Assembly: GCF_009733845.1 (NCBI RefSeq)
Contig: NZ_WNXZ01000005.1
Coordinates: 1 to 64,000, forward strand
Direction of reading: 5' to 3'
Source: Pseudactinotalea terrae
GTDB lineage: Bacteria; Actinomycetota; Actinomycetes; Actinomycetales; Beutenbergiaceae
Length of the DNA: 64,000 nt
Positions 17,202 to 26,121 of this stretch are shown in pieces. Position 1 is the first letter of the stretch. Each line of letters opens with the position of its first letter. The notes below the pieces were generated by a model. That model searched no databases. It had not been told where the DNA came from and worked only from the letters and a program-made list of their open reading frames with translations. A program made the translations under genes and the position numbers.

Positions 17202-18248
17202 TCAGGATGTTGAGACCGAGGACCCGGAGACCGGCACCAGCTCCACCCAGAGGTTCCCGGGAGCGAGCAGCACGGGCTCGCCGTCCGCCGTCGTCAGGGT
17301 GAGGACCGATCCGACCTCGGGCTTGTTCCAGGTCGCCTCGATCTTGTGCCCACCCGTGAACACGATCGCCTCACCCGAACCGGTGAGGATCGTCTCGGGA
17401 ACGGGGTTGCCGCCCGGGTCGCGGGCACCGCTGTTGCGGACCTGAACGCGCAGCACGACGACGTTCGCCGCCGAGATCTGACCGCTGTCGGTGGTGGTGG
17501 CCGGCTGGCCACCCTCGGTGCGCAGCCACGTCTCGCCGTCCCAGGTCCAGCCCGGGTCCGACGCGGGGAAGCTGATCGCGACCTGGCTCACCGCCGTGCC
17601 CGCGAGCGCGGTCGCGTCCTCGGGGCTGCGGCTGAACTCGAACTGCGGCGGCGGCGGGATGAGACCCTCCCCGGCCGCGAGGAAGTCGTCGGTGCTGCCG
17701 TAGACGTTGTGCGGCGCGGCGCGGTCGCTCGTGCGGTAGAAGCCCGCGTCGCCGCCGTCGTGCGAGATCATGGTGAGGCCGGTGGCCGCGACCTGGTTGA
17801 CGAACTGGCGCTGACCCCCGGAGAACACGAACAGCCCCCCGAACGGACCGGAGATGGCGGCGTCCATGGGGCGCAGCGACCGGATCGGGCCGAGCGTGCC
17901 CGGCACCTGCGAGTGGAACACCGCGACCAGTCGCGTGATGCCACCCTCGACCATCTCCTCCCAGACCACGTCGGCCGAGCCGAGACCGGTCTGGGGGCGA
18001 GCGGCCGCGGAGTTCTCGATCTTGACGTTCAGCGCCGGGCGATCGGCGACCTCGGCGGTCTGCACGCCCGTGAGCGGCCACGTCACCGGGACCACCGGGT
18101 CGGGCGCGTCTGCCTTGTCGACCACCACGGGCTCCGACACCAGCACCTTGATCAGCATGACCTTGTTGCCCCGCGGCGCGGCGCAGCCACCGAGCAGAAG
18201 CAACGCCGCCACGACAGCCGCCAGCGCACGCACCCTCGTCCTTGTCAC
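17202..18248 (-). CDS. DUF3048 lipoprotein (YerB-like)
   Basis: 348 residues: short signal peptide with lipobox LLLLGGCAAP, then two DUF3048 regions. Core motifs are RPALNVKIENS, ADVVWEEMVEGGITRL and GPIRSLRP in the first half and the IEATWNKP stretch in the second. Bacillus YerB-type proteins are extracytoplasmic and of unclear function. GTG start at 18248 sits seven bases after TACGAT, so leaderless; an ATG three codons upstream overlaps that -10 box and is less likely. Open frame continues far upstream but is antisense to menE and menA. Confidence 0.88.
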   Translation of the reverse strand: MTRTRVRALAAVVAALLLLGGCAAPRGNKVMLIKVLVSEPVVVDKADAPDPVVPVTWPLTGVQTAEVADRPALNVKIENSAAARPQTGLGSADVVWEEMVEGGITRLVAVFHSQVPGTLGPIRSLRPMDAAISGPFGGLFVFSGGQRQFVNQVAATGLTMISHDGGDAGFYRTSDRAAPHNVYGSTDDFLAAGEGLIPPPPQFEFSRSPEDATALAGTAVSQVAISFPASDPGWTWDGETWLRTEGGQPATTTDSGQISAANVVVLRVQVRNSGARDPGGNPVPETILTGSGEAIVFTGGHKIEATWNKPEVGSVLTLTTADGEPVLLAPGNLWVELVPVSGSSVSTS

Positions 18249-18322
18249 GACAACCATCGTAGGTGCGAGACCGAGCCGGATCGCTCGCCCCGCGCGGAGC
18301 CCGAACCACCCTCTCGGATCAC

Positions 18323-18352
18323 TTGACCCGGTCAGACGCGCGTTGCTAGCGT
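18323..18352 (+). promoter_or_regulatory. Sigma-70-type promoter for candidate small RNA
   Basis: TTGACC (18323-18328), an 18-base spacer and TAGCGT (18347-18352) form a good housekeeping-type promoter in a 260-bp intergenic region. The next gene, menE, has its own -10 box, so this promoter appears to serve a separate transcript beginning near 18359. Confidence 0.55.
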
Positions 18353-18358
18353 CATCGG

Positions 18359-18480
18359 CGTCCGTCAGCGCTGAAAGTCGTACGTTTTCGACAGTCCCCC
18401 CTGCGAGTCCGACGAGCTGACGGATCCCGGCTGAGCCGGGCGGCCCGGCGGTGCATCCCCTACGCTGCCGGGCCACTTTC
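18359..18480 (+). ncRNA. Candidate standalone small RNA (6C-like)
   Basis: Right after a promoter, a nine-base stem (tccgtcagc 18361-18369 with gctgacgga 18416-18424) encloses a small hairpin (gtcg/cgac) and a single-stranded run of six C. Two GC-rich hairpins follow: cccggc/gccggg (18426-18440) and ggcccggc/gccgggcc (18442-18449 with 18467-18474), the second ending in actttc as a weak terminator. No open frame fits. The C6 element recalls the actinobacterial 6C sRNA (B11 of Mycobacterium), but I could not verify the family. Confidence 0.5.
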
Positions 18481-18509
18481 ATCTGTGCCGGCGTTGCTAC
18501 GGTGACCGC

Positions 18510-19586
18510 GTGCCGGCAACCTGGGACCCGCTGACGCTCCGCGATGCGCTGCAGTCCGCTCTCGACGGCGGAGCACCGCTCGTGCTGGGCGGTCCCGTTG
18601 ACCGTGTGGTGCCCGAGGGCGTCGCGCTGGTGCTGCGGACCTCGGGCTCGAGCACGGGCGTGGGTCGCCCGGTGGCGTTGTCGGCGGCGGCTCTGCTCGC
18701 GAGTACCGATGCGACGCACGCGCGGCTGTCCGGCCCGGGCCGGTGGGTCCTGGCCCTGCCGCCCGTGCACGTGGCGGGCGTGCAGGTGCTGGTGCGGTCG
18801 GTGCGAGCGGGGCTGGCGCCGGTGCTGGTGCGGCCTGGCCCGTTCGACGCGACGGCGTTGGCCGACGCCGTGCTCGCGGCGCCCGACGACGCTCCCCTGT
18901 ACCTCTCCCTCGTGCCCACCCAGCTGCACCGGGTCCTCGAGGCGGACGACCGGGCGCTGGCGGCGCTCGCCCGCTGCTCGGCGGTGCTGCTGGGCGGTGC
19001 GGCCGCGGCGCGTGCGGACGTGGATCGCGCCCGCGCGGCGGGCGTCCCCGTGGTCACGACGTACGGCATGACCGAGACCAGCGGCGGCTGCGTGTACGAC
19101 GGGCTCCCGCTGCCCGGTGCGCAGGTACGCATCCGGCAGGGGCGCGTGCTGCTCGGCGGGCCGATGCTCGCCGAGGGCTACCTCGACGACGGTCCGCAGC
19201 CCTTCGAGCACGACGCCGAAGGTCGGTGGTTCGTCACCTCCGACGCGGGCGCGGTCGACGCCGAGGGCCGCCTGGCGATCCTCGGTCGCGTCGACGACGT
19301 CATCATCACCGGCGGCGTCAAGGTGCATCCCACGCACGTCGAAAGGCTGCTGGAGCCGCTGGTGGGCGAGGTCATCGTCGTCGGGGTCCCCGATGCCGAG
19401 TGGGGCGCGATCGTGACCGCCGTCGTGACCAGGGCGTGCTCGCTGACCGAGGTGAGGGACGCCGTCGGGCACGGCCCTGACGCACCCCGTGCGGTCGTGG
19501 TGGTCGACGAGCTCCCCACCCGCGGCCCCGGCAAGCCGGACCGCCGCGCTGCTCTCGCGCTGGCACAGGCCGCCCAGCGTCGCTAG
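18510..19586 (+). CDS. menE: o-Succinylbenzoate-CoA ligase
   Basis: 358-residue AMP-forming acyl-CoA ligase for menaquinone synthesis. The phosphate-binding loop LRTSGSSTGVGRP is near residue 50, the adenine motif TYGMTETSGG near 187, the hinge region VDDVIITGGVKVHP near 260 and the C-terminal catalytic Lys in GPGKPDRR. Shorter than the general AMP-binding family because the N-terminal subdomain is reduced, as is usual in actinobacterial MenE. GTG start six bases after TACGGT. menA follows 41 bases later. Confidence 0.94.
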   Translation: MPATWDPLTLRDALQSALDGGAPLVLGGPVDRVVPEGVALVLRTSGSSTGVGRPVALSAAALLASTDATHARLSGPGRWVLALPPVHVAGVQVLVRSVRAGLAPVLVRPGPFDATALADAVLAAPDDAPLYLSLVPTQLHRVLEADDRALAALARCSAVLLGGAAAARADVDRARAAGVPVVTTYGMTETSGGCVYDGLPLPGAQVRIRQGRVLLGGPMLAEGYLDDGPQPFEHDAEGRWFVTSDAGAVDAEGRLAILGRVDDVIITGGVKVHPTHVERLLEPLVGEVIVVGVPDAEWGAIVTAVVTRACSLTEVRDAVGHGPDAPRAVVVVDELPTRGPGKPDRRAALALAQAAQRR

Positions 19587-19627
19587 CGGCCGCTCGGCCC
19601 ACGTCCGCGCGGCGGTAGCCTCGTGCG

Positions 19628-20542
19628 GTGCCTGATCCGAGCGGACCGCCCTCACCCTCCCGACCGGGCCTGCGCGAGTGGGCCACCGGCGCGCGGGTGC
19701 GCACCCTGCCGGCGGCCGTGGCACCCGTGCTCACCGGCACCGGGGCGGCAGCAGCGGTCGACGGCGCCCATCTCGGCAGGGCCGCGCTGGCCGCCGGGGT
19801 GGCGCTCGCGCTGCAGGTGGGGGTCAACTTCGCGAACGACTACTCCGACGGCGTCCGGGGCACCGACGACCACCGCGTCGGGCCCCAGCGGCTGACCGCT
19901 TCGGGTGCGGTGGCACCCGGCACGGTCAAGCGGGCCGCCTTCGCGGCCTTCGGCGTCGCCGCGGTGCTCGGGCTGGCGCTGTGCGTATGGGCCGGGACCT
20001 GGTGGTTGCTCGCGGTGGGCGCGCTGTGCGTCGTCGCCGCCTGGTTCTACACCGGGGGGAGGAACCCGTACGGGTACCGCGGGTTCGGCGAGGTCGCGGT
20101 GTTCGTGTTCTTCGGGCTGGTCGCCACGATCGGCACCACCTACACGCAGGCCCTGCAGGTCACCGCGGCCACGGTGCTCGCCGGGTCCTCGATCGGGTTG
20201 CTCGCGTGCGCGCTGCTGATGGCGAACAACATCCGCGACATCCCCACCGACGTCGACGCCGGCAAGCGCACCCTGGCTGTGCGACTCGGCGACCGTCGTG
20301 CGCGGATCGGCTACGTCGCGATGCTCGTGGGTGCGCTGGTCCTCGCCGTGCTGGGTGGTGTGGCCGGCGGCGCCGATGCCGTCGCGGCGGCGCTGCTGCT
20401 GCTCGCCGTTCCGGTGGTGGCGTTGAGTCGCACGGTGCTCGCCGGAGCCACGGGTCCGGCGCTGATCACCGTGCTCAAGCGCACGGGGATGCTCGAGCTA
20501 GCGTTCGGCGTCGCGCTCGGGCTGGTCCTCTGGCTCGGCTGA
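19628..20542 (+). CDS. menA: 1,4-Dihydroxy-2-naphthoate polyprenyltransferase
   Basis: 304-residue UbiA-family membrane prenyltransferase attaching the isoprenoid tail to DHNA. The first Asp-rich motif NFANDYSDGVRG lies near residue 60 and the second, NIRDIPTDVDAGKRT, near 205, among eight or nine membrane helices. GTG start six bases after TAGCCT gives it its own probable leaderless promoter although menE is just upstream. The 3' end overlaps the convergent DUF4229 gene by 45 bases. Confidence 0.96.
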   Translation: MPDPSGPPSPSRPGLREWATGARVRTLPAAVAPVLTGTGAAAAVDGAHLGRAALAAGVALALQVGVNFANDYSDGVRGTDDHRVGPQRLTASGAVAPGTVKRAAFAAFGVAAVLGLALCVWAGTWWLLAVGALCVVAAWFYTGGRNPYGYRGFGEVAVFVFFGLVATIGTTYTQALQVTAATVLAGSSIGLLACALLMANNIRDIPTDVDAGKRTLAVRLGDRRARIGYVAMLVGALVLAVLGGVAGGADAVAAALLLLAVPVVALSRTVLAGATGPALITVLKRTGMLELAFGVALGLVLWLG

Positions 20543-20794
20543 GGCCTCGAGGTCGTCGTCCTCGGCGAGGGAGTCGGCGTCGGGCCTGCTGGCCCGGGGC
20601 TCGCGCTCGGCGAACGCCTTGAGCGTGCCGGCCGCACGGTCGCGCGGACCTTTGAGCAGCAGGAATGACAGCAGCGCACCCACGATCACCGCGACGACCA
20701 CGAGCAGCACCCCGCGCATCCCCAGCAGGTAGAGCAGTGCCCCCGCCGCCACAACCAGCAGCAGGCGGAGCACGGTGTAGATCAGCAGCGGCAC
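20498..20794 (-). CDS. DUF4229 membrane protein
   Basis: 98 residues: two hydrophobic helices (about 5-23 and 28-48) with GMRG between them, then a charged cytoplasmic tail (KGPRDRAAG...) ending in acidic residues. This is the pattern of actinobacterial DUF4229, frequently found beside menA and ccsB; function unknown. GTG start at 20794 lies six bases after TACCCT; the frame upstream of it lacks the family pattern. Confidence 0.85.
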   Translation of the reverse strand: MPLLIYTVLRLLLVVAAGALLYLLGMRGVLLVVVAVIVGALLSFLLLKGPRDRAAGTLKAFAEREPRASRPDADSLAEDDDLEASAEPEDQPERDAER

Positions 20795-21017
20795 CCTTCC
20801 AGGGTAGTTCGCCTGCACCACCTTCCTTGCGACCGGCCCTCGTCCCGGCGGAGGCTGGCGGGTGGGACAGACGCGCGCAGGAGCCGGGGCCATCCGCCCC
20901 ACGAGATCGGGAGCCAAGCAGGTCAGCGGGCTGGGAGCGGAGGGTGGAAGCCGGGGAGAGCCGAGGGCGGAGCCGGGGTGAGAGCGAAAGGTGCTGGGGC
21001 GTCGTAGGCTCGGGGGT

Positions 21018-21377
21018 ATGCGTCAGGTGTTCGCGCTGCTGATCCTCGCGGCGGTGATCTACGGGATCGTCGACTGCGCGCAGGCGGACGCCCGCACGCG
21101 TCGGAACATCCCGCTGTGGATCTGGGTGGCGCTGATGATCGTGCTGCCGCTGGTCGGCACGGTGATCTGGCTGATCGTCTCCCGGCTGATCCTGCCGGGG
21201 CCCGAGGTTGCGCAGCGGCGCCCGGTGGCCCCCGACGACGACCCGGAGTTCCTCCGCGAGCTCGAGCGGCGCACGAAGCGACCCCAGCCCGAGGCCGACC
21301 CCACGCCTTCCAGCGACGAGAACCCCGCCAGCGGCGATGCCGTCGAGGACGAGCCGGGCCCCAACGAGTCCCGGTAG
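21018..21377 (+). CDS. PLDc_N-domain membrane protein
   Basis: 119 residues: a hydrophobic N-terminal helix (VFALLILAAVIYGIVDCA), a basic turn, IPLWIWVALMIVLPLVGTVIWLIV as second helix, and a long polar tail rich in Pro, Glu and Asp. This is the two-helix phospholipase-D N-terminal-like (PLDc_N) domain, common beside cytochrome c maturation genes in actinobacteria; role unknown. ATG seven bases after TAGGCT. It converges on ccsB, 11 bases from its stop. Confidence 0.88.
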   Translation: MRQVFALLILAAVIYGIVDCAQADARTRRNIPLWIWVALMIVLPLVGTVIWLIVSRLILPGPEVAQRRPVAPDDDPEFLRELERRTKRPQPEADPTPSSDENPASGDAVEDEPGPNESR

Positions 21378-21388
21378 CGGCGGCGGGC

Positions 21389-22357
21389 TCAGAGCCCGCT
21401 GTAGGAGTGGTTCCCCGGGAAGAAGATGTTGACCACGTAGAAGTTCGCGAGCAGCGCCGCGAACCCGATGAGCCCGAACCAGGCGAACCGGTTGATCGTC
21501 CAGCCGACCGTGGCACGGACGTGCAGGTAGGCCGCGTAGATCAACCAGATGACCAGCGACCAGGTCTCCTTCGGGTCCCAGCCCCACGGGCGACCCCACG
21601 CGGCCTCGGCCCAGATGGCACCAGCCACCACGGTGAGCGTCCATCCGACGAACGCGACCGCGTTCAGGCGGTAGGCGAACCGCTCGAGCGACTCGGCGTC
21701 GGGGAGCTGCGCCATCAGGCGGCCCACGAAGGTCGAGGGCGCCGCGGAGCCGCTGGAGCCAGCGGCGGCTCCAGCGGGCTGGCTGACCGGCGCCTCGGCG
21801 CCGCCACCGGAGGCCACCAGCACCCGCTCCTCGGCTACGGCCCGGCGACGCGACTGCCGGTGCTGGACGAGCTGGAGCAGGGAGGCCGCGGCGGCGATAG
21901 CGAACACCCCGGTCGAGGCAGCGGCGATCGAGACGTGGATGACCAGCCAGTACGAGTCGAGGATCGGCTGCACGCCGTCGGCCTCGACGTAGAGCTGCCA
22001 GAACGCCACGTACAGCACCGCGACCGCCAGGAAGGTGGCGAAGACGCCGAGGTAGCGGATGTCGCGCTTGCGGTTGATCAGCAGGAACGCGAGCACGGCC
22101 ACGAAGGAGAAGGTGAGGCTGAACTCGTACATGTTCGCCCACGGCACCCGCCCGGCGGCGATGCCGCGCAGCGCCAGCCCCACGGCCTGCAGCCCGACAC
22201 CGAGCCAGCTCAGCGCCACCGCGATGTTGGCCGCCTTGCGCACGGTCCGCTTCGGCGCGTGCCCACCCAGGGCCGAGACGTCGACAGCGAAGAAGATCAG
22301 TGCGACCAGGTAGGTCACCACCGAGCTGAGCACGAACACCGTGCTGAGATCACCCAT
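21389..22357 (-). CDS. ccsB: Cytochrome c maturation protein CcsB (System II)
   Basis: 322-residue multi-pass membrane protein that, with ResB, delivers haem and ligates it to apocytochrome c outside the membrane. The haem-binding WWD-type motif AWGRPWGWDPKETWSL is near residue 255, followed by conserved His-bearing helices. The start overlaps the resB stop by eight bases, so translation is coupled. Last gene of the operon starting with the phosphatase at 26 kb. A long variable loop (residues ~165-215, Gly/Ala/Ser-rich) is unremarkable for actinobacteria. Confidence 0.96.
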   Translation of the reverse strand: MGDLSTVFVLSSVVTYLVALIFFAVDVSALGGHAPKRTVRKAANIAVALSWLGVGLQAVGLALRGIAAGRVPWANMYEFSLTFSFVAVLAFLLINRKRDIRYLGVFATFLAVAVLYVAFWQLYVEADGVQPILDSYWLVIHVSIAAASTGVFAIAAAASLLQLVQHRQSRRRAVAEERVLVASGGGAEAPVSQPAGAAAGSSGSAAPSTFVGRLMAQLPDAESLERFAYRLNAVAFVGWTLTVVAGAIWAEAAWGRPWGWDPKETWSLVIWLIYAAYLHVRATVGWTINRFAWFGLIGFAALLANFYVVNIFFPGNHSYSGL

Positions 22358-23975
22358 CGTTCTTGGCCTCCGGACGTGCCGTCTTCTTGGTCACCGCGTC
22401 GATGACGCGGTCGAGCTCTCGCTGCAGGCCGGGATCGTCGCCTCGGGCCAGGGCCGCAGCGTGCACCACGGTACCGCTCTCACCGGGCTCGATGCGGAGC
22501 CACAGCCGGCGTCGGGGCAGGAACAGGGAGGCCGCGAGCCCGAGGAAGGCGAGCGCCGCGAACACCCCCATCCACGGCACCGAGGGGTCCCAGCGCACGT
22601 CGAGCGCAGCGAACCGGCGCAGCTCGGAGAAGGTCACGCTGCCCTGGCCGTCGGGCAGCTCGACCGTCTCCCCCGGCTCGAGCTCGAGCTCGAGGGGGAA
22701 CTCGGCGCCGTCCTCGGTGACGTCCATCGCCTGCTCGAGACCCTCGGTGTCCAGCACGAACAGGTTCTGGGGCGTGCCGTCGTCGAGCCCGAGATCACCG
22801 GTCCAGAGGTTGAGGATCAGCACCGGGTCGTTCGGCTGCGGGAAGGTCGAGCCCAGCACGGTACCGTCCTCGGCGCGCAGCGCGGTCGGGAACAGCTGCC
22901 CGGAGAACCCGAGCTGCGGCTCGCCGCGGTTGGCGTCGGGGACGAGGATCACCCCGGTCGAGGTGTAGGCGGTGTCCTGCGGCAGGAACAGCACCGGCCC
23001 GGAGAACGCGACATCCCCTGACGCGTCGGTCACCGTGATCACCGGTGCGTAGCCGTTGCCGGTGAGGTACACGTTGGCGTCGCCGACGCTGAGCGGGCTG
23101 TTGGGCTGGATCTGCGCGGTCGAGGTCTCGCCGTCGCCGCGGGTGAGCGTGACGTCGGCGGTGAACGCATCGGGCCGAGCGGCCTCGGTGAAGACCGAGG
23201 TGAACTCGTCGAGCTGGATCCGGAACGCCTCCTGGCTGTCGCTGTCGAACCACGCGCCGGAGGTGAACGTGTCGTAGTCGACCGCGGAGTTCACCATGGC
23301 ATCGCCCTCGACGACGACGGCCTGGCCGCGGTACTGCACCAGCTGGCCCCACGCGGTCACCACGAGCAGCCCCACCAGGGCGAGGTGGAACACCAGGTTG
23401 CCGGTCTCGCGGCCGTAGCCGCGCTCGGCGGAGATCTCGACGACGCCGTCGTCCCGCGTCGTGGTCGCGCGCTTGTACCCGCGCCCGAGCACGGCCTCGG
23501 CCGCCCCGACGGCGGAGCTCGCCTTGCGCCTGGTCCTCACCGTGGTCTGGGTCGGGAACCGGGCAAAGTTGCGCGGCACCCGGGAGGGGCCCGCGCGCAT
23601 CGCCTGCGCGTGCGCGAACGTGCGCGGCACGATGCAGCCGATCAGGGAGACGAACAGCAGCAGGTAGACCGCCGAGAACCACGGCGACCCGTACACGTCG
23701 AACATGCCGATCGCGTCGAGGAACGGGCCGAGCTCGGGGTTGGTCTCCAGGTACTCGGCGACCGCCTCCGGGGTCTGCGGGCGCTGCGGGAAGAACGACC
23801 CCGGCAGCGCGACCACGGCGAGCAGGAGCAGCAGCATCAGCGCCACCCGCATGCTGGTCAGCTGCCGCCAGGCCCAGCGCAGCCAGCCCACGACGCCGAG
23901 CCGCGGACCGGCGGTGGGTGCGGGTGCGGCGCCGCCCTCCGACTCCTTGAGCCCCTCTGGTGCGTAGCGCGACAT
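22350..23975 (-). CDS. resB: Cytochrome c maturation protein ResB
   Basis: 541 residues: cytoplasmic N-terminus, membrane helix at MLLLLLAVVALPGSFFPQ (~45-62), paired helices near residues 100-125 and 195-215, then a large extracytoplasmic domain and a final helix near 475-495. ResB is the partner of CcsB in System II cytochrome c synthesis. ATG at 23975 overlaps the ccdA stop (TGATG). Length and topology match the family. Confidence 0.95.
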   Translation of the reverse strand: MSRYAPEGLKESEGGAAPAPTAGPRLGVVGWLRWAWRQLTSMRVALMLLLLLAVVALPGSFFPQRPQTPEAVAEYLETNPELGPFLDAIGMFDVYGSPWFSAVYLLLFVSLIGCIVPRTFAHAQAMRAGPSRVPRNFARFPTQTTVRTRRKASSAVGAAEAVLGRGYKRATTTRDDGVVEISAERGYGRETGNLVFHLALVGLLVVTAWGQLVQYRGQAVVVEGDAMVNSAVDYDTFTSGAWFDSDSQEAFRIQLDEFTSVFTEAARPDAFTADVTLTRGDGETSTAQIQPNSPLSVGDANVYLTGNGYAPVITVTDASGDVAFSGPVLFLPQDTAYTSTGVILVPDANRGEPQLGFSGQLFPTALRAEDGTVLGSTFPQPNDPVLILNLWTGDLGLDDGTPQNLFVLDTEGLEQAMDVTEDGAEFPLELELEPGETVELPDGQGSVTFSELRRFAALDVRWDPSVPWMGVFAALAFLGLAASLFLPRRRLWLRIEPGESGTVVHAAALARGDDPGLQRELDRVIDAVTKKTARPEAKNDG

Positions 23976-24760
23976 CAGATCACCGTCGAACTTCCCAGGA
24001 CCAGCCCCTGCAGCGCGCTCATCAGCCGGCCCCACAGCCCCGTCACCATCGCGAGGCCGATCAGCACGAGCAGCCCACCACCGACGCGCATGATCGCCAG
24101 CCGGTGGCGCCGCAGGAACCCGAGCAGCCGCTCGGAGGAGCGCAGCCCGAGAGCCACCAGCAGGAACGGCAGGCCGAGCCCGAGGCTGTAGGCGAGGCTC
24201 AGCGCGATCGCGCGCCCGATGTCGTTCTGCTGCGCCCCGATCGCGAGCACCACCGACAGCGTCGGGCCGATGCACGGCGTCCAGCCCAGCCCGAACGCGA
24301 AGCCGAGCACAGGCGCACCCCAGAGCCCGGCGCGTGGCTGCAGGTGCATCCGCCGCTCGCGCTGCAGGAACGGGATCAACCCCATGAAGGCGAGCCCGAG
24401 CACCGCGACCACCACGCCGAGGACCCGGATCAGCAGGTCCTGCCACCGCACCAGTGCGACACCCACGGAGAACACCGCGGCGACCATGACGAACACGAGC
24501 GAGAACCCGAGCACGAACAGCCCCACGCCCAGCACGAGCTTGCCTCGCCCGGCACGGTTCGCCGTCGCCCCCTTCGATGCCCCGGGCTCGAGCCCTGCCA
24601 TGCCTCCGATGTACCCGACGTACCCGGGCACCAGCGGCAGCACGCAGGGCGAGGCGAACGAGACGAACCCCGCGAGCAGCGAGACCGCGATCGCCGCCAG
24701 CATCGGGCCCGAGAACGCCGTGTTCGCGAACGACTCACCCAGCTCGCTCAACCAGGTCAC
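23975..24760 (-). CDS. ccdA: CcdA-type thiol-disulfide transporter
   Basis: 261-residue DsbD/CcdA-family membrane protein with six helices, moving reducing equivalents across the membrane to ResA. The two redox cysteines are in FASPCVLPLVPGYVGYIGG (helix 1) and LGWTPCIGPTLS (helix 4). It sits between resA (64-base gap) and resB (one-base overlap) in the System II operon. Confidence 0.96.
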   Translation of the reverse strand: MTWLSELGESFANTAFSGPMLAAIAVSLLAGFVSFASPCVLPLVPGYVGYIGGMAGLEPGASKGATANRAGRGKLVLGVGLFVLGFSLVFVMVAAVFSVGVALVRWQDLLIRVLGVVVAVLGLAFMGLIPFLQRERRMHLQPRAGLWGAPVLGFAFGLGWTPCIGPTLSVVLAIGAQQNDIGRAIALSLAYSLGLGLPFLLVALGLRSSERLLGFLRRHRLAIMRVGGGLLVLIGLAMVTGLWGRLMSALQGLVLGSSTVI

Positions 24761-24824
24761 GCGGGGCCCCCGCTGACGTGTGCCGAGGAGCGCAGCTGGG
24801 GAGCAGAAGTCTGCGGCGCCCTGG

Positions 24825-25418
24825 TCACGACTCCGCCAGCACCGTCGTGATCATCGCCTTCAACGTGCTCCGCTCCGCCAGCCCGATGATGCGGGCCGCG
24901 ACCCGCCCCTCGGCGTCGAGCACGACCGTGCTGGGCATCGCCTGCAGCGGCACCAGCCCCTGCAGCGCGGCCACCCCGGAGGCGTCCGAGTCGTGGAGGG
25001 TGGGGTACGGGAGCTCGAAGGTGCGCTCGAACGCGAGCGCCGTGGCCGGCTCATCGGTGTGGTTGACACCGAGGAAGCGGACGCCGTCGGCCTCGAGCTC
25101 GGCCGACAGCGACGCCAGGTCCGGCGCCTCCTTGCGGCAAGGCGGACACGTCGCGTACCAGAAGTTGAGCACCACCGGCGCTCCGCGCCACTCCGCCAGG
25201 TCGACGGCGTCCCCCGCCATGGTCTGGCCCGCCAGCTCGACCGGGTCCGTGCGCCGGTCGGGAGCCCACTCGGTGGCGGTGCCGTCGCCGGACACGTAGC
25301 TGGTGTCGACGCCGTCGGAGTCCTCGGGGGTCTCGTCGCTGCTGCACGCGGTGAGCGCGCCGGCACCGAGCAGACCGACGGCGCCCAGCAGCACGGCCCG
25401 CCGGGAGGTCCCGCTCAC
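24825..25418 (-). CDS. resA: ResA/TlpA-like thioredoxin lipoprotein
   Basis: 197 residues: signal peptide with lipobox GAGALTACSS, then a TlpA-type thioredoxin fold with active site TCPPCRKEAP near residue 106 and the cis-Pro in AMPSTVV. It reduces the CXXCH cysteines of apocytochrome c outside the membrane using electrons from CcdA. GTG at 25418 overlaps the upstream phosphatase stop by four bases (GTGA). Confidence 0.95.
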   Translation of the reverse strand: MSGTSRRAVLLGAVGLLGAGALTACSSDETPEDSDGVDTSYVSGDGTATEWAPDRRTDPVELAGQTMAGDAVDLAEWRGAPVVLNFWYATCPPCRKEAPDLASLSAELEADGVRFLGVNHTDEPATALAFERTFELPYPTLHDSDASGVAALQGLVPLQAMPSTVVLDAEGRVAARIIGLAERSTLKAMITTVLAES

Positions 25419-26047
25419 GTGATCGCCTCGGCGCCGGCGAGCAGGTCGCCGGCCGGCTCGGAGTAGTCGAGGCCCACGAGGGTGGCGCCGTCGAACGTCA
25501 GCGAGGTGACGGAAGCCAGCGTGCACTGGCGGCGCCGCGGGTCGTGGAGGAAGCTGCGGCCCTCGAGCGAGAGGCGCGTGGTCCAGATCGGGTTCTGGTG
25601 GGAGACGATGACCGCCTCGTGGCCCTCGGCGGCCGCGCGTGCGTCGCGGATCGCGGCACGCATCCGCGCGACGATCTCCAGGTTCGGCTCGCCCCAGGAC
25701 GGCTTGAACGGGTTGAGGAGGTAGCGCCAGTACCGGGGGTGCGCGAGCTGCGCGGGCCGCGGCCCGAGGTTGAGGCCCTCGAAGACGCTGTCCGCCTCGA
25801 TCACGCGCTCATCGGTGCGCACCGGCAGATCGAGCGTCTGCGCCAGCGGCGCCATCGTCTCCTGCGCGCGCTGCAGCGGCGAGGCGACGAGGTGCACCAC
25901 GTCCTCGTGGGCGAAGTGCTCGGCGATCCGCTGCGCCATCCGGCGGCCGCGATCGGTCAGACCGTATCCCGGTAGGCGGCCGTAGAGGAGACCCTGAGGA
26001 TTCTCCACCTCACCGTGGCGCACAAGATGCACACGTGTCTGACGCAT
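25415..26047 (-). CDS. Histidine phosphatase superfamily protein
   Basis: 210 residues. The RHG motif VHLVRHGEVENPQG near residue 10 carries the phosphorylated His, followed by Arg in GRRMAQRI and the second catalytic His in VIVSHQNPIW. Phosphoglycerate-mutase-like fold; the substrate is unknown. It heads the cytochrome c maturation operon through a GTGA overlap with resA, a conserved actinobacterial arrangement by recollection. ATG at 26047. Confidence 0.9.
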   Translation of the reverse strand: MRQTRVHLVRHGEVENPQGLLYGRLPGYGLTDRGRRMAQRIAEHFAHEDVVHLVASPLQRAQETMAPLAQTLDLPVRTDERVIEADSVFEGLNLGPRPAQLAHPRYWRYLLNPFKPSWGEPNLEIVARMRAAIRDARAAAEGHEAVIVSHQNPIWTTRLSLEGRSFLHDPRRRQCTLASVTSLTFDGATLVGLDYSEPAGDLLAGAEAIT

Positions 26048-26121
26048 GGTCGTAGTCTCGCAAAGGTTCCTGGACACCCAGACCAGGGGTGCGCCGTCGA
26101 GCACCGATGGCGCAACCCGGC

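Noticed and set aside
18260-19724. Long minus-strand open frame continuing upstream of the DUF3048 lipoprotein gene
   Set aside because: It is antisense to menE and menA, has no family features, and the lipoprotein signal peptide fixes the real start near 18248.
20830-22142. Very long minus-strand frame across the DUF4229 and ccsB region
   Set aside because: Its sequence is Arg/Gly-rich shadow coding opposite or out of frame with ccsB, PLDc_N and menA.
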